Positions 36,670 through 45,220 of a stretch of 64,000 nucleotides of DNA are shown here, piece after piece. Each line of letters opens with the position of its first letter. Position 1 is the first letter of the stretch. The stretch is from RGIG5612 sp963599255 (GTDB taxonomy: Bacteria > Bacillota > Clostridia > Lachnospirales > Lachnospiraceae). The DNA lies in contig CAVBWS010000003.1 of assembly GCA_963599255.1 (NCBI GenBank), forward strand, positions 1-64,000, written 5' to 3'. The notes under the pieces are model-generated. The model was not told where the DNA came from, did not search any database, and saw only the letters and a list, made by a program, of their open reading frames with translations. Position numbers and translations under genes: made by a program.

Positions 36670-37304
36670 TATTTTTCCTTCTTTTCATTACTTATTCTGT
36701 ACGAAAGCTCAAGCAGGGTATCAAGAAGATGTACATCCTTGGTAATGGCGTCCTCAGGAAGCTCAAGATCCATGTTGGTGAAATTCCAGAAATATCGGAT
36801 CCCGGCTTTATACAGACGGTTTGACATTTCCTTAGCCTCATCCATCGGGATCGTAAGAGCTGCAATATCAACATTTCTGCTGCTTACATATTTCTCAATC
36901 TCATCAAGGGATCTGATCTTAACACCGTTAACGCTCTTACCGCACAGCGACGCGTCTATGTCAAATAAGCTGCAGAAATTAAATCCCTGCTGTGAGAAAC
37001 CGTTGTATTTTACAAGCGCTCTTCCCAGATTACCCGCACCTATAACGATAATATTGTGGGCTTCTTCAACACCTAATATCTTGCCGATTTCCTTATATAA
37101 ACTTTTAACATTATAGCCATAACCCTGTTGTCCGAATCCGCCAAAATGATTGAGATCCTGCCTTATCTGCGAAGCAGTTGCCTTAAGAAGATGGCTGAGT
37201 TCATCAGAGGACACCCTTTCAACTCCCTGATCCATTAATTCTCGCAGGTATCTGTAATATCTCGGCAGTCTGGTTATAACCGCTTTTGAAATATTATTGC
37301 TCAT
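36669..37304 (-). CDS. rex: Redox-sensing repressor Rex
   Basis: 211 residues: N-terminal winged helix (ISKAVITRLPRYYRYL, SSDELSHLLKATASQIRQDL) and a Rossmann NAD(H)-binding domain (IIVIGAGNLGRALV). Rex senses the NADH/NAD ratio and controls fermentation and anaerobic genes. The ATG at 37304 is only 7 bp from a consensus -10 box and has no Shine-Dalgarno sequence, suggesting a leaderless mRNA. A Rex-like palindrome lies upstream (37345-37362). Confidence 0.97.
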   Translation of the reverse strand: MSNNISKAVITRLPRYYRYLRELMDQGVERVSSDELSHLLKATASQIRQDLNHFGGFGQQGYGYNVKSLYKEIGKILGVEEAHNIIVIGAGNLGRALVKYNGFSQQGFNFCSLFDIDASLCGKSVNGVKIRSLDEIEKYVSSRNVDIAALTIPMDEAKEMSNRLYKAGIRYFWNFTNMDLELPEDAITKDVHLLDTLLELSYRISNEKKEK

Positions 37305-37311
37305 AGATGTG

Positions 37312-37339
37312 ATTATATTATTATTTTTTTACATGTCAA
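37312..37339 (-). promoter_or_regulatory. Promoter of rex giving a leaderless transcript
   Basis: On the minus strand, TTGACA (37339-37334) and TATAAT (37317-37312), spacer 16. Only 7 bases separate the -10 box from the ATG of rex. Confidence 0.8.
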
Positions 37340-37344
37340 TTTTT

Positions 37345-37362
37345 TTGTATAATTATTAACAA
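37345..37362. promoter_or_regulatory. Probable Rex operator
   Basis: TTGTATAATTATTAACAA: the right half is exact to the clostridial Rex consensus (TTGTTAA-N4-TTAACAA), and the left half has two changes. It lies 5 bp upstream of the rex -35 box. Confidence 0.65.
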
Positions 37363-37469
37363 TGTTGTATGAAAAATAAGCATACTGATCCCTCAGCCAG
37401 CCGTATTCGTCTCCTCCTCATATGCCCGTATTTGCGGCAAAAAATTTATCTCATTTCGTCATTATCCTT

Positions 37470-37498
37470 TTGACTATGCATTGTTATAATGCTAATAT
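37470..37498 (+). promoter_or_regulatory. Promoter of the ABC-F gene
   Basis: TTGACT (37470-37475) and TAATAT (37493-37498), spacer 17. It gives a leader of about 208 nt before 37713. The leader holds inverted repeats (AAATGA/TCATTT and CCGCG/CGCGG near 37617-37652), possibly an attenuator, which is inference. No gene is seen in 37305-37712. Confidence 0.65.
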
Positions 37499-37712
37499 TA
37501 CTCGGTTAATGTTATTGGAAATCTGTAACTATTCAGAGCCTGACGGATTTACAATAAAACTTCCCGCCATGCCTAAATGAGCGAGATACTTTTTATAAAT
37601 TCATTTGGCAGAATGACCGCGCCGGCAAGAGAAAATTCTTCGCGGCAGTGATCTTGCGAATGCGGCTGAATAGTTATAAAAATTTATTCATACAAGGAGA
37701 TTTACAAGATAT

Positions 37713-39347
37713 ATGATAAGTGTAAATAACGTCACAATCAGATTCGGCAAAAAAGCACTTTTTGAGGATGTTAATATTAAATTCGTTGAGGGAGAATGCT
37801 ACGGCCTTATTGGTGCAAATGGTGCCGGAAAATCAACATTTCTTAAGGTTTTAACCGGACAGCTGGAGCCTTCAAAGGGTGATGTGACCATAACAAAAGG
37901 ACAGCGGCTCTCATTTCTTGAGCAGGATCATTTTAAATATGATGAACAACCGGTAATTGATACAGTTATTCAGGGCAATGCCCGCCTTTATGAGATCATG
38001 AAGGAGAAGGAAGCCTTATATGCCAAGGAAGATTTTACCGAAGAAGACGGAATGAAAGCCAGCGAACTCGAGACAGAATTTGCTGAAATGGACGGCTGGG
38101 AGGCTGACAGCAATGCAGCTCAGCTTCTTAACGGCCTGGGTGTAGATACAGAGCTTCACTATTCATTAATGAAAGAGCTTCCGGGTCCCCTTAAGGTTAA
38201 GGTTCTTCTTGCAAGAGCATTATTCGGCAATCCTGATATTTTGCTCCTGGATGAGCCTACTAACCATCTTGATATGGATGCCATCTCATGGCTCGAGGAA
38301 TTCCTTATTAACTTCGACAATACAGTAATCGTTGTATCTCACGACCGTTATTTCTTAAACAAGGTCTGCACACAGATTGCTGATATTGATTATGCTAAGA
38401 TTCAGCTTTATGCCGGCAACTACGATTTCTGGGTTGAATCATCTGCCCTCATTATCAAGCAGATGAAGGAAGCCAATAAGAAAAAAGAGGAGAAGATCAA
38501 GGAACTTCAGGAATTCATTCAGAAGTTCTCAGCAAATGCTTCAAAGGCTAAGCAGGCGACATCAAGAAAACGTGCCCTGGAGAAGATTGAACTTGATGAA
38601 ATCCGTCCTTCAAGCCGCAAATATCCATTTATTGATTTCAGACCTGACAGAGCCATAGGCAATGAAGTCCTTCAGGTTGAAGGCTTAACTAAGACAATTG
38701 ACGGGGTTAAGGTTCTCGATAATGTAACATTTACATTAGGACACGATGATAAGGTAGCATTTGTAGGTTCAAATGAGCTGGCTAAAACTACTCTCTTCCA
38801 GATCCTGATGGATGAAATGAAGCCTGATTCAGGTACATATAAGTGGGGTGTTACAACTTCAAGAGCGTATTTCCCGCGTGATTATACTAAGGAATTTGAT
38901 TCTGACATGACTATTGCTGACTGGCTGACAGGATATTCAGAGATTAAAGATGCCTCATATGTACGTGGATTTCTCGGAAGAATGTTGTTCCAGGGTGATG
39001 ACGGTGTTAAGAAGCTCAGAGTTCTGTCAGGCGGTGAAAAGGTCAGATGTCTTCTTTCTAAAATGATGATCTCCGGTTCAAATGTTTTAATATTTGACGA
39101 GCCGACTAACCACCTTGATATGGAATCAATCACTGCCCTTAATAACGGACTTATTAAATTCCCGGGTGTTGAATTATTTGCCTGCAGAGATCACCAATTC
39201 GTACAGACAACAGCTAATCGTATTATGGAAATTGTTGACGGCAAATTAATTGACAAGGTAACAACTTATGACGAGTACCTTGCAGCTGACGTTTCTGCAA
39301 GAAAGCGTTCTGTTTACTCTGTAGATGTGACCGAAGAGGAAGAATAA
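37713..39347 (+). CDS. ABC-F ATPase (YbiT/YkpA-like) with degenerate second site
   Basis: 544-residue soluble twin ABC protein that acts on ribosomes rather than in transport. NBD1 is complete: GANGAGKSTFLK, LLLDEPTNHLD and VSHDRYFL, with the linker and arm between domains. In NBD2 the Walker A reads GSNELAKTTLFQI with Ala for the usual Gly, and the switch region is ACRDHQF where family members have SHDHxF, so the switch His is replaced by Arg. The signature LSGGEKVR and Walker B IFDEPTNHLD are intact. It overlaps the PHP gene by one base (TAATG). Confidence 0.95.
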   Translation: MISVNNVTIRFGKKALFEDVNIKFVEGECYGLIGANGAGKSTFLKVLTGQLEPSKGDVTITKGQRLSFLEQDHFKYDEQPVIDTVIQGNARLYEIMKEKEALYAKEDFTEEDGMKASELETEFAEMDGWEADSNAAQLLNGLGVDTELHYSLMKELPGPLKVKVLLARALFGNPDILLLDEPTNHLDMDAISWLEEFLINFDNTVIVVSHDRYFLNKVCTQIADIDYAKIQLYAGNYDFWVESSALIIKQMKEANKKKEEKIKELQEFIQKFSANASKAKQATSRKRALEKIELDEIRPSSRKYPFIDFRPDRAIGNEVLQVEGLTKTIDGVKVLDNVTFTLGHDDKVAFVGSNELAKTTLFQILMDEMKPDSGTYKWGVTTSRAYFPRDYTKEFDSDMTIADWLTGYSEIKDASYVRGFLGRMLFQGDDGVKKLRVLSGGEKVRCLLSKMMISGSNVLIFDEPTNHLDMESITALNNGLIKFPGVELFACRDHQFVQTTANRIMEIVDGKLIDKVTTYDEYLAADVSARKRSVYSVDVTEEEE

Positions 39348-40183
39348 TGGGATATATAGATTTGCATGTGCACTCCACTGCGTCGGATGGATCACTATCC
39401 CCGGCTGAGCTGGTTAAATATGCCTGCGACAAGGGGCTCGTTGCATTTGCGCTGACGGATCATGATACCGTTGCAGGTATTCCCTCGGCCATATCCGCGG
39501 CAAGGGATTATCCTATCTATGTTATACCGGGAGTTGAGATCACTTCAATAATGGGAAGTTTAGAACTTCATATTCTCGGTTATAATGTTAATTATGAAGA
39601 CCCGAATTTTCAGTGGGCTCTCAGAGTTATAAGATCCCTGCGCGAGGAGAGGAATCTGAAAATATGCTCCCAGCTGCGCGCATATGATATTAACGTGGAT
39701 TATGAAACCTTAAAAAAAGAAACCAGCTGTCATATGATAACCAGACAGCATTTTGCATCATATCTTATAAAAAATGGATACGTGCATTCCAAGGCAGAGG
39801 CTTTCGATAAATACTTGTCGGCAGGTCGTCCTTGCTTCGTTCCGTTAGAGCGTATCTCAGCATCGGATGCTATCCTGGTTATCCGCAATGCAGGCGGCAT
39901 GGCTGTCCTTGCTCATCCTAAACAATATGCCCTCGACAGGGATAACTATCTTAAGCTTTTTACAGTACTTAAAGGTATGGGATTGAGCGGTATTGAGGCT
40001 ATGTACTCTACACATTCTTACGAAGACGAGACTTTATATAAATCGCTGGCAGATGAATTGGGATTGTTCATAACCGGCGGTTCTGATTACCATGGAGAAT
40101 TAAAACCGGATATAGATTTGGGTACGGGGAAGGGCAATCTGATGATCCCGCAATCACTGCTTGAGAATCTGTATCACATGTAA
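39347..40183 (+). CDS. PHP-domain phosphoesterase
   Basis: 278 residues with the PHP metal motifs DLHVHSTASDGSLSP, LTDHDTVAGI and GGSDYHGELKPD, and HPKQYAL. Related to the 3',5'-nucleoside bisphosphate phosphatase (YciV/RnaseAM) and other PHP hydrolases. Translation is probably coupled to the ABC-F gene, and it is followed by the hydrolase gene 16 bp later. Confidence 0.9.
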   Translation: MGYIDLHVHSTASDGSLSPAELVKYACDKGLVAFALTDHDTVAGIPSAISAARDYPIYVIPGVEITSIMGSLELHILGYNVNYEDPNFQWALRVIRSLREERNLKICSQLRAYDINVDYETLKKETSCHMITRQHFASYLIKNGYVHSKAEAFDKYLSAGRPCFVPLERISASDAILVIRNAGGMAVLAHPKQYALDRDNYLKLFTVLKGMGLSGIEAMYSTHSYEDETLYKSLADELGLFITGGSDYHGELKPDIDLGTGKGNLMIPQSLLENLYHM

Positions 40184-40199
40184 TACGAGGAATATAAAT

Positions 40200-41426
40200 A
40201 TGCCTGATTTATCCAAAAATTCTGTATTATATATGCCTGACAACAACGATCCGATAGGTGTTGTACAGATTATACATGGCATGGCCGAACATCAAGGCAG
40301 ATACAGGAACTTTGCGCAATATCTTGCCACAAACAGATGGGCTGTTATAACCAGTGATCTGCGAGGTCACGGAAATAATGTGAACAGAACAGCTGAACTT
40401 GGGTATTTTGGCGACAATGCCGTATCAAGGCTCGTTGGTGATGTGCATGAAAATACCTTATATGTCAAGGAACATTTTCCCGGGCTGCCGTATGTTATTA
40501 TCGCTCATAGCATGGGAACTCTTATTGCCACAACATATCTAAAAAAATATGATAACTTCCTGGATGGACTTATTCTTATGGGCATGCCGGCATACAGGAC
40601 AGGATGTGCAGCCGGGTCTCTCTTTATACAGCTGTTGACCTTGCTTAAGGGAGATTATTATCGATCCAAGATGGCTGATTCGCTTATAAACAGAAATTAT
40701 GCCAAAGCATTTTCCCGTGAAAATTCTAATTTCGCGTGGTTGTCGGCAAATGAGGAAAATGTCAGACGTTACGAAAAGGATCCTAAATGCGGATTCGTAT
40801 TCACATTAAACGGATATGCAACACTGCTCGAACTTATGCAGCAGACTTATACAAAAGGCAGCTGGATAAGGAAGAATCCAAAACTTCCTATCCGCATATT
40901 AAGCGGCGAGGATGATCCGTGCCGGATCAATAAGTCTGCCTTTATGAAATCAGTTCATTTATTTTCAGATAACGGATATAGCGATGTTGCCTACATTCTC
41001 TACCCCGGCCAGCGCCACGAAATCCTTCAGGACATGAAAAAAGACACTGTTTACAGAGATATCCTGTCGGAACTTTTTGCGATCTGCAGAAAAGCACCCG
41101 GCACCCCGAAAGCAGCTGAAGTTCAATCCGGACATATAACATTAGAGGATTTTATTGATCCCGAGGTGGATAAACCATTTGTTAAAGAGGAAGAACTTGA
41201 TCTGGAGAAATTCATTAACAAACATAATGATAGTAAGTCTTCTTCCGGAAAACCGGCTGTTGAGGTTGTAGACTTCAATGATATAAAAGATCCTGAAAAC
41301 CTGGACATTTCCAAGATCTCCAAGATTTTTAACCGTAATATAGACGAGGATATCGATGTGGAACTGGAATCAGCTGAGCCTGATATCGAGGAAGAAATTA
41401 ATCCTGAGAACTTTATAAAATATTAA
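40200..41426 (+). CDS. Alpha/beta hydrolase (monoglyceride lipase-like) with acidic tail
   Basis: About 408 residues. Residues about 1-285 are a serine hydrolase of the S33/lysophospholipase group: IIHGMAEHQGRY, the nucleophile in IAHSMGTLIA, Asp in SGEDDPC and His in PGQRHEIL. Residues about 290-408 are an acidic tail with repeating LEDFIDPEVD, LDLEKFINKH and EEINPENFIKY motifs and no recognised fold. ATG 40200 is preceded by CGAGG; a start at 40161 would overlap the PHP gene. No signal peptide, so cytoplasmic. Confidence 0.88.
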   Translation: MPDLSKNSVLYMPDNNDPIGVVQIIHGMAEHQGRYRNFAQYLATNRWAVITSDLRGHGNNVNRTAELGYFGDNAVSRLVGDVHENTLYVKEHFPGLPYVIIAHSMGTLIATTYLKKYDNFLDGLILMGMPAYRTGCAAGSLFIQLLTLLKGDYYRSKMADSLINRNYAKAFSRENSNFAWLSANEENVRRYEKDPKCGFVFTLNGYATLLELMQQTYTKGSWIRKNPKLPIRILSGEDDPCRINKSAFMKSVHLFSDNGYSDVAYILYPGQRHEILQDMKKDTVYRDILSELFAICRKAPGTPKAAEVQSGHITLEDFIDPEVDKPFVKEEELDLEKFINKHNDSKSSSGKPAVEVVDFNDIKDPENLDISKISKIFNRNIDEDIDVELESAEPDIEEEINPENFIKY

Positions 41427-41466
41427 ATTGGCCGGTTATTTCTAAATGAATCGATTGGCCAGCGTA

Positions 41467-41549
41467 TGCCGGTACGGCGCAGCCACTGTTCGAAATCAAT
41501 AAGCGTAGGCGATTTCGAATAGTGGCTGCAAGGCCGAGGTTCACGGCAC
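41467..41549. repeat. Family A palindromic repeat, copy 2 (full, opposite orientation)
   Basis: 83 bp from TGCCGGTACGGCGCAG to AGGTTCACGGCAC, the reverse orientation of copies 25217 and 61354. Inner arms GCAGCCACT/AGTGGCTGC and TTCGAAATC/GATTTCGAA are near perfect. It lies between convergent genes. Confidence 0.9.
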
Positions 41550-41600
41550 ATGGCAAACTGTACTGTAGATATAAGCACTTCTTTTAATTCAGAGACTGTA

Positions 41601-41638
41601 AAAAGGGAGCTAGTCAAAATCGTGACCAACTCCCTTTT
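41601..41638. terminator. Bidirectional terminator
   Basis: AAAAGGGAG (41601-41609) and CTCCCTTTT (41630-41638) with further pairing TAGTCA/TGACCA inside, between convergent genes. Confidence 0.9.
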
Positions 41639-41665
41639 AAATTTATCAATAACGCTGCAGATTTT

Positions 41666-42226
41666 TTATTCGAATACTGCATTATACTGAATTGATGAAA
41701 CCTTATCATTTTCAAGAATTACAGTAAGTGATGCATCTGCCTCTGTAATTATATAAGCATTTACTCCATTAAATGCATCTGCGCCATATACTTCTTCAAC
41801 CTTATCCTTAGAATCTCCGATGCAGATCCCATCGGCTGTACTTACTGTATCATCCTTAAGTGTAAGAGAATTTACACGATCTGTATCTCCGTCCGGATAT
41901 GTTGTCAGAATGAAGCTTGTGTATGTGTAGTTCTTGTCAAGGCCCTCAAATGCACAGCTTGTCTCTTCTGTATAGCTCTTAGCCTCACCAAGCGCTTCAA
42001 TGATCGGAGCTGCATCTGCCTTCATAGAAATGACTGTACCCTTGTATGTGAAGGAATACTGATCTGATGAAGCTGCCGCTGCTGCAGCTGTTGTTGCTTC
42101 ATTTGCTGCTGCGGACGCTGTTGTGGTTTCAGCTGATGTTGAAGTGTTTTCTGAAGAGCTGCCGCACGCTGTAAGAGCAACAGCAGTCATAACCATGGCA
42201 ATTGCCAGACAAATTTTCTTTTTCAT
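41666..42226 (-). CDS. Predicted lipoprotein
   Basis: 186 residues with a lipoprotein signal: MKKKICLAIAMVMTAVALTAC, lipobox LTAC with Cys21. A Ser/Thr/Ala-rich linker (22-55) leads to a domain of about 130 residues starting YSFTYKGTVISMKADAAP. It has no recognised family; the pattern resembles small clostridial lipoproteins with repeated beta units. It lies 90 bp after the SGNH gene on the same strand but with its own spacing, so membership in that operon is uncertain. Confidence 0.8.
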   Translation of the reverse strand: MKKKICLAIAMVMTAVALTACGSSSENTSTSAETTTASAAANEATTAAAAAASSDQYSFTYKGTVISMKADAAPIIEALGEAKSYTEETSCAFEGLDKNYTYTSFILTTYPDGDTDRVNSLTLKDDTVSTADGICIGDSKDKVEEVYGADAFNGVNAYIITEADASLTVILENDKVSSIQYNAVFE

Positions 42227-42316
42227 ATTGTTCTCCTTCCGGTTCTAAACATCGTTATAATTATTCAGCTATACTGGCAGGATACTTTCGGACTATCATT
42301 CTGCCATCAGCGGATT

Positions 42317-43396
42317 TCATTCTACTACGGACTCCAGCTCATTTTCAAGGCTTTCTTTTCGCTTCATATAAGTTTCACACTTCTTTTCCCACTTAGCCGA
42401 GATCTCAGCATCTGAGCGATGATCCTCAACGCCTAACTGTTCAGACAGAATTTTGCCGAAGTAACGTGACAATTTCTCTGCGCCGTATACATTAAGATGA
42501 AGTCCCTGATCATATGTATCAGTATTCCAGTCAATGCCTATCTCATCGATCTTGTCCAGGAAGTTAATATACAAGAGCCCGTGCTCATTCGCATAATCGA
42601 CCATCTGCTCATCCCACTCGTCATACCATATAGGTGACAGTGAAGGTGCCTTTATAAGAACTAACTGCGTTCCGTGCTCTTCGCATAACTCAACGATCTT
42701 ATCCAGATAGTAATATGCGTTATCACCAAATGTATAATCAACCAACGGGATGACCGGATATTCATCTCCTACCGGGTTAACCTTAACCTGCATCAGATAC
42801 CCGTTGTCAGTTACAGATTCTCTGCTGAACAAATATTTGAAGTCATCCAAAGTTATATCTGACCATCTGTCGTGATATCTCAGGATCGGGAATATATATG
42901 ACCAAATGCCGTCTTTAGATTTTTCTTCTTCTGTCATCGAGGCATATATGGCATCCCATTTATATTTAGACCATTTCATACCGTCCAGGGTCATACGATT
43001 GTATGCCTCACGCTGACTGGAGGCACCGGTGCTGGCAGGTGTGTCATATTTCATTTCCAGCACATTGAAGACCATTACATCCGGAGTTTCATATTCAAAT
43101 GTTTCCTTCATCAGGTAATATGTCTGCCATATCAGCTGCTGTGCCGAACCTCTGATATAAGAAGTTATTCCATACTCCTCCCATATGGTTATAGGAGAGA
43201 AATTTTCATATACCTCACAGTCGCCCACAAACATGACATCATTTCCGCCGGCATTTGCATAATACTCCTGTATCATTGCGCCTTCCTTGGTGTCAGTCAT
43301 ATATTTAGGCATAAGCAGCGCCTGCAGAAAATATAATATTGCGGCAGCCACCACAACTGTTATTATAGTTATTACTATTACTTTCTTTTTCTTCAT
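42317..43396 (-). CDS. DltD-like SGNH acyltransferase with Cys nucleophile position
   Basis: 359 residues with an N-terminal membrane helix (about 6-28) and an exported SGNH/DltD-like domain. The usual nucleophile block GDS or GSS reads GDCEVYENFSP (Gly58, Asp59, Cys60), so Cys replaces Ser. The C-terminal catalytic pair is visible as DQGLHLN (Asp296, His300). In dlt systems DltD helps pass the amino acid from carrier or MBOAT to the outer polymer. It is the last gene of the acylation cluster, 17 bp after the MBOAT gene. Confidence 0.85.
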   Translation of the reverse strand: MKKKKVIVITIITVVVAAAILYFLQALLMPKYMTDTKEGAMIQEYYANAGGNDVMFVGDCEVYENFSPITIWEEYGITSYIRGSAQQLIWQTYYLMKETFEYETPDVMVFNVLEMKYDTPASTGASSQREAYNRMTLDGMKWSKYKWDAIYASMTEEEKSKDGIWSYIFPILRYHDRWSDITLDDFKYLFSRESVTDNGYLMQVKVNPVGDEYPVIPLVDYTFGDNAYYYLDKIVELCEEHGTQLVLIKAPSLSPIWYDEWDEQMVDYANEHGLLYINFLDKIDEIGIDWNTDTYDQGLHLNVYGAEKLSRYFGKILSEQLGVEDHRSDAEISAKWEKKCETYMKRKESLENELESVVE

Positions 43397-43413
43397 TAAT
43401 ACATAACCCTCTG

Positions 43414-44982
43414 TCAGAACTGGTTGTATATGAAGCTGCTTGCATCATAGCCAATGCCGTAACTTCCAAACAGTATTACTGAAATCAGCAATGCCATAAA
43501 TATTGCATATCTTGCCGCCCTTGGTATTTTCTGAAGTTTGACTCTTATACTTACATCGTCTCTGCTGAAGAAACTTACTAAGAACATCAGCACAACTCCG
43601 ATTCCTAAGATAATGTAATCAGATACAGACAGTCCCAGGTTCATCATTGTACCGTCCCACAGAATATTAAAATTAAAATCGTATGCAAGGGATCCCAGCC
43701 TTCTGAAATAATCTCCTACATCATTGAACAAATCCGTGGCACGAATAAGATTCATCAGGACAAACATTCTTATTATCTGGAATACATTATATCCTCTGGT
43801 ATTGGACCATGCATATTTCCCGTGAAATTTCTCATATGCAGGTGCCAGCTCTTCTGAGATCACAATTACAACGCAGTTAATAAGTCCCCACACAATAAAG
43901 TGAAGATTAAATCCGTGCCATACGCCTGTTCCCAGCCATGTAAGAAGAGAACCTATATATACAGGCAGCCTCATTCCGAACTTGCCCAGCTTCTGTCTGC
44001 TCTTAACTGCAAGCTTCAGCATCGGCCCCGACACAGTTATAGGATAGAAGATGTAACTCTTCATCCACTCATTTAAGGAGATATGCCATCTGCGCCAGTA
44101 TTCCGCGATATTCTTAGAGAAATATGGTCTTATGAAGTTCTCCGGCATGGTGATTCCCAGTGTCTCTCCTACACCGATGGCAATATCAATGCCGCCTGTG
44201 AAGTCGCCGTAGATCTGTACTGCATATAATGTAGTAAGAAGGAAGAATCCCACACCTGTATATTCTGTACCCTTCAGTGTGCCAATAGCTACAGCTATTC
44301 TGTCAGCTATTACAAGCTTCTTAAAAAATCCCCATAATACTCGCTGAAGTCCAAAGGCAACCTGCCTTGTATCAAATGCATGGGGCGTAAATAAAGATGT
44401 TTTTAGTTGTTCCCATTTGCTGATAGGACCTTGAACCAGCTGCGGAAAGAAGGATACAAACAACGCAACCTTGAAGAAGTTGCGCTCTGCTTCAGCCTTA
44501 CCTCTGTACACATCAATAACATATCCCATTGACTGGAACATATAAAAGGATATACCAAAAGGAAGACCCACTGACAGAAATGATATCACAGATAAATCGG
44601 TCATGCTGCTCAGCGGTTCCACAAGACAAGCCTTACAGAAAAACAATATACCGAAGTTAGCTACTATGGTAATAACAAACCACAGTCGGTCTTTAGACTT
44701 TATAACCTTCTTGAAGGCCTTCTTCTCTTCCTTCGACATATCAGCCTTATGCTCTTTCAGATAGGCCGCCTGCATCTGATGGTTATTGTCCATATATACC
44801 GTAACCAGGTATGTGGTAATTGTTGTAAACAAAATAAAGGCCAGATATTTTATACCTGCAAGCAGATAAAACGTATAACTGGCCACTAAAAGCACTATCC
44901 ATTGTATTTTTTTAGGCAATGCATAGTATAGGATAATTAATATCCCGAAAAATGCTAAAAAATCAATTGATGTAAATGACAT
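43414..44982 (-). CDS. MBOAT O-acyltransferase (DltB/AlgI-like)
   Basis: 522 residues with about ten to twelve membrane segments. The MBOAT signature is ENFIRPYFSKNIAEYWRRWH with His300 in WRRWHISL, and a second His356 in GTGVWHGFNLH. It should move an acyl group from the carrier protein at 44993 to an extracellular acceptor. The sequence sits between DltB and AlgI types, so either aminoacyl or acyl transfer is possible; the ligase and carrier neighbours favour aminoacyl. Confidence 0.92.
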   Translation of the reverse strand: MSFTSIDFLAFFGILIILYYALPKKIQWIVLLVASYTFYLLAGIKYLAFILFTTITTYLVTVYMDNNHQMQAAYLKEHKADMSKEEKKAFKKVIKSKDRLWFVITIVANFGILFFCKACLVEPLSSMTDLSVISFLSVGLPFGISFYMFQSMGYVIDVYRGKAEAERNFFKVALFVSFFPQLVQGPISKWEQLKTSLFTPHAFDTRQVAFGLQRVLWGFFKKLVIADRIAVAIGTLKGTEYTGVGFFLLTTLYAVQIYGDFTGGIDIAIGVGETLGITMPENFIRPYFSKNIAEYWRRWHISLNEWMKSYIFYPITVSGPMLKLAVKSRQKLGKFGMRLPVYIGSLLTWLGTGVWHGFNLHFIVWGLINCVVIVISEELAPAYEKFHGKYAWSNTRGYNVFQIIRMFVLMNLIRATDLFNDVGDYFRRLGSLAYDFNFNILWDGTMMNLGLSVSDYIILGIGVVLMFLVSFFSRDDVSIRVKLQKIPRAARYAIFMALLISVILFGSYGIGYDASSFIYNQF

Positions 44983-44992
44983 TATTTAATAA

Positions 44993-45220
44993 TTACTCTT
45001 CGTCGAGTTTCTGAATAAGATCCCAGATTGCTTCTGCTGAATTAAAGTTATCAGGAATGAGTTCTTCTGCCGGTATGGCAACATCAAACTCCTCGTTAAT
45101 CTCAGCAACAAGAGTCACTATATCGAATGAATCAAAAATCTTGCCGTCAATAAGATTATCACATGTTTCAAAGTCTACTTCTGGATGTAATCCTTCGAGA
45201 ATCTCAAGTAATTTTTCCAT
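44993..45220 (-). CDS. Acyl carrier protein (DltC-like)
   Basis: 75 residues, acidic, four-helix carrier. Ser31 in IFDSFDIVTLV is the phosphopantetheine site. It starts directly after the ligase stop codon and ends 10 bp before the MBOAT gene, so it is the dedicated carrier for this cluster. Confidence 0.93.
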   Translation of the reverse strand: MEKLLEILEGLHPEVDFETCDNLIDGKIFDSFDIVTLVAEINEEFDVAIPAEELIPDNFNSAEAIWDLIQKLDEE

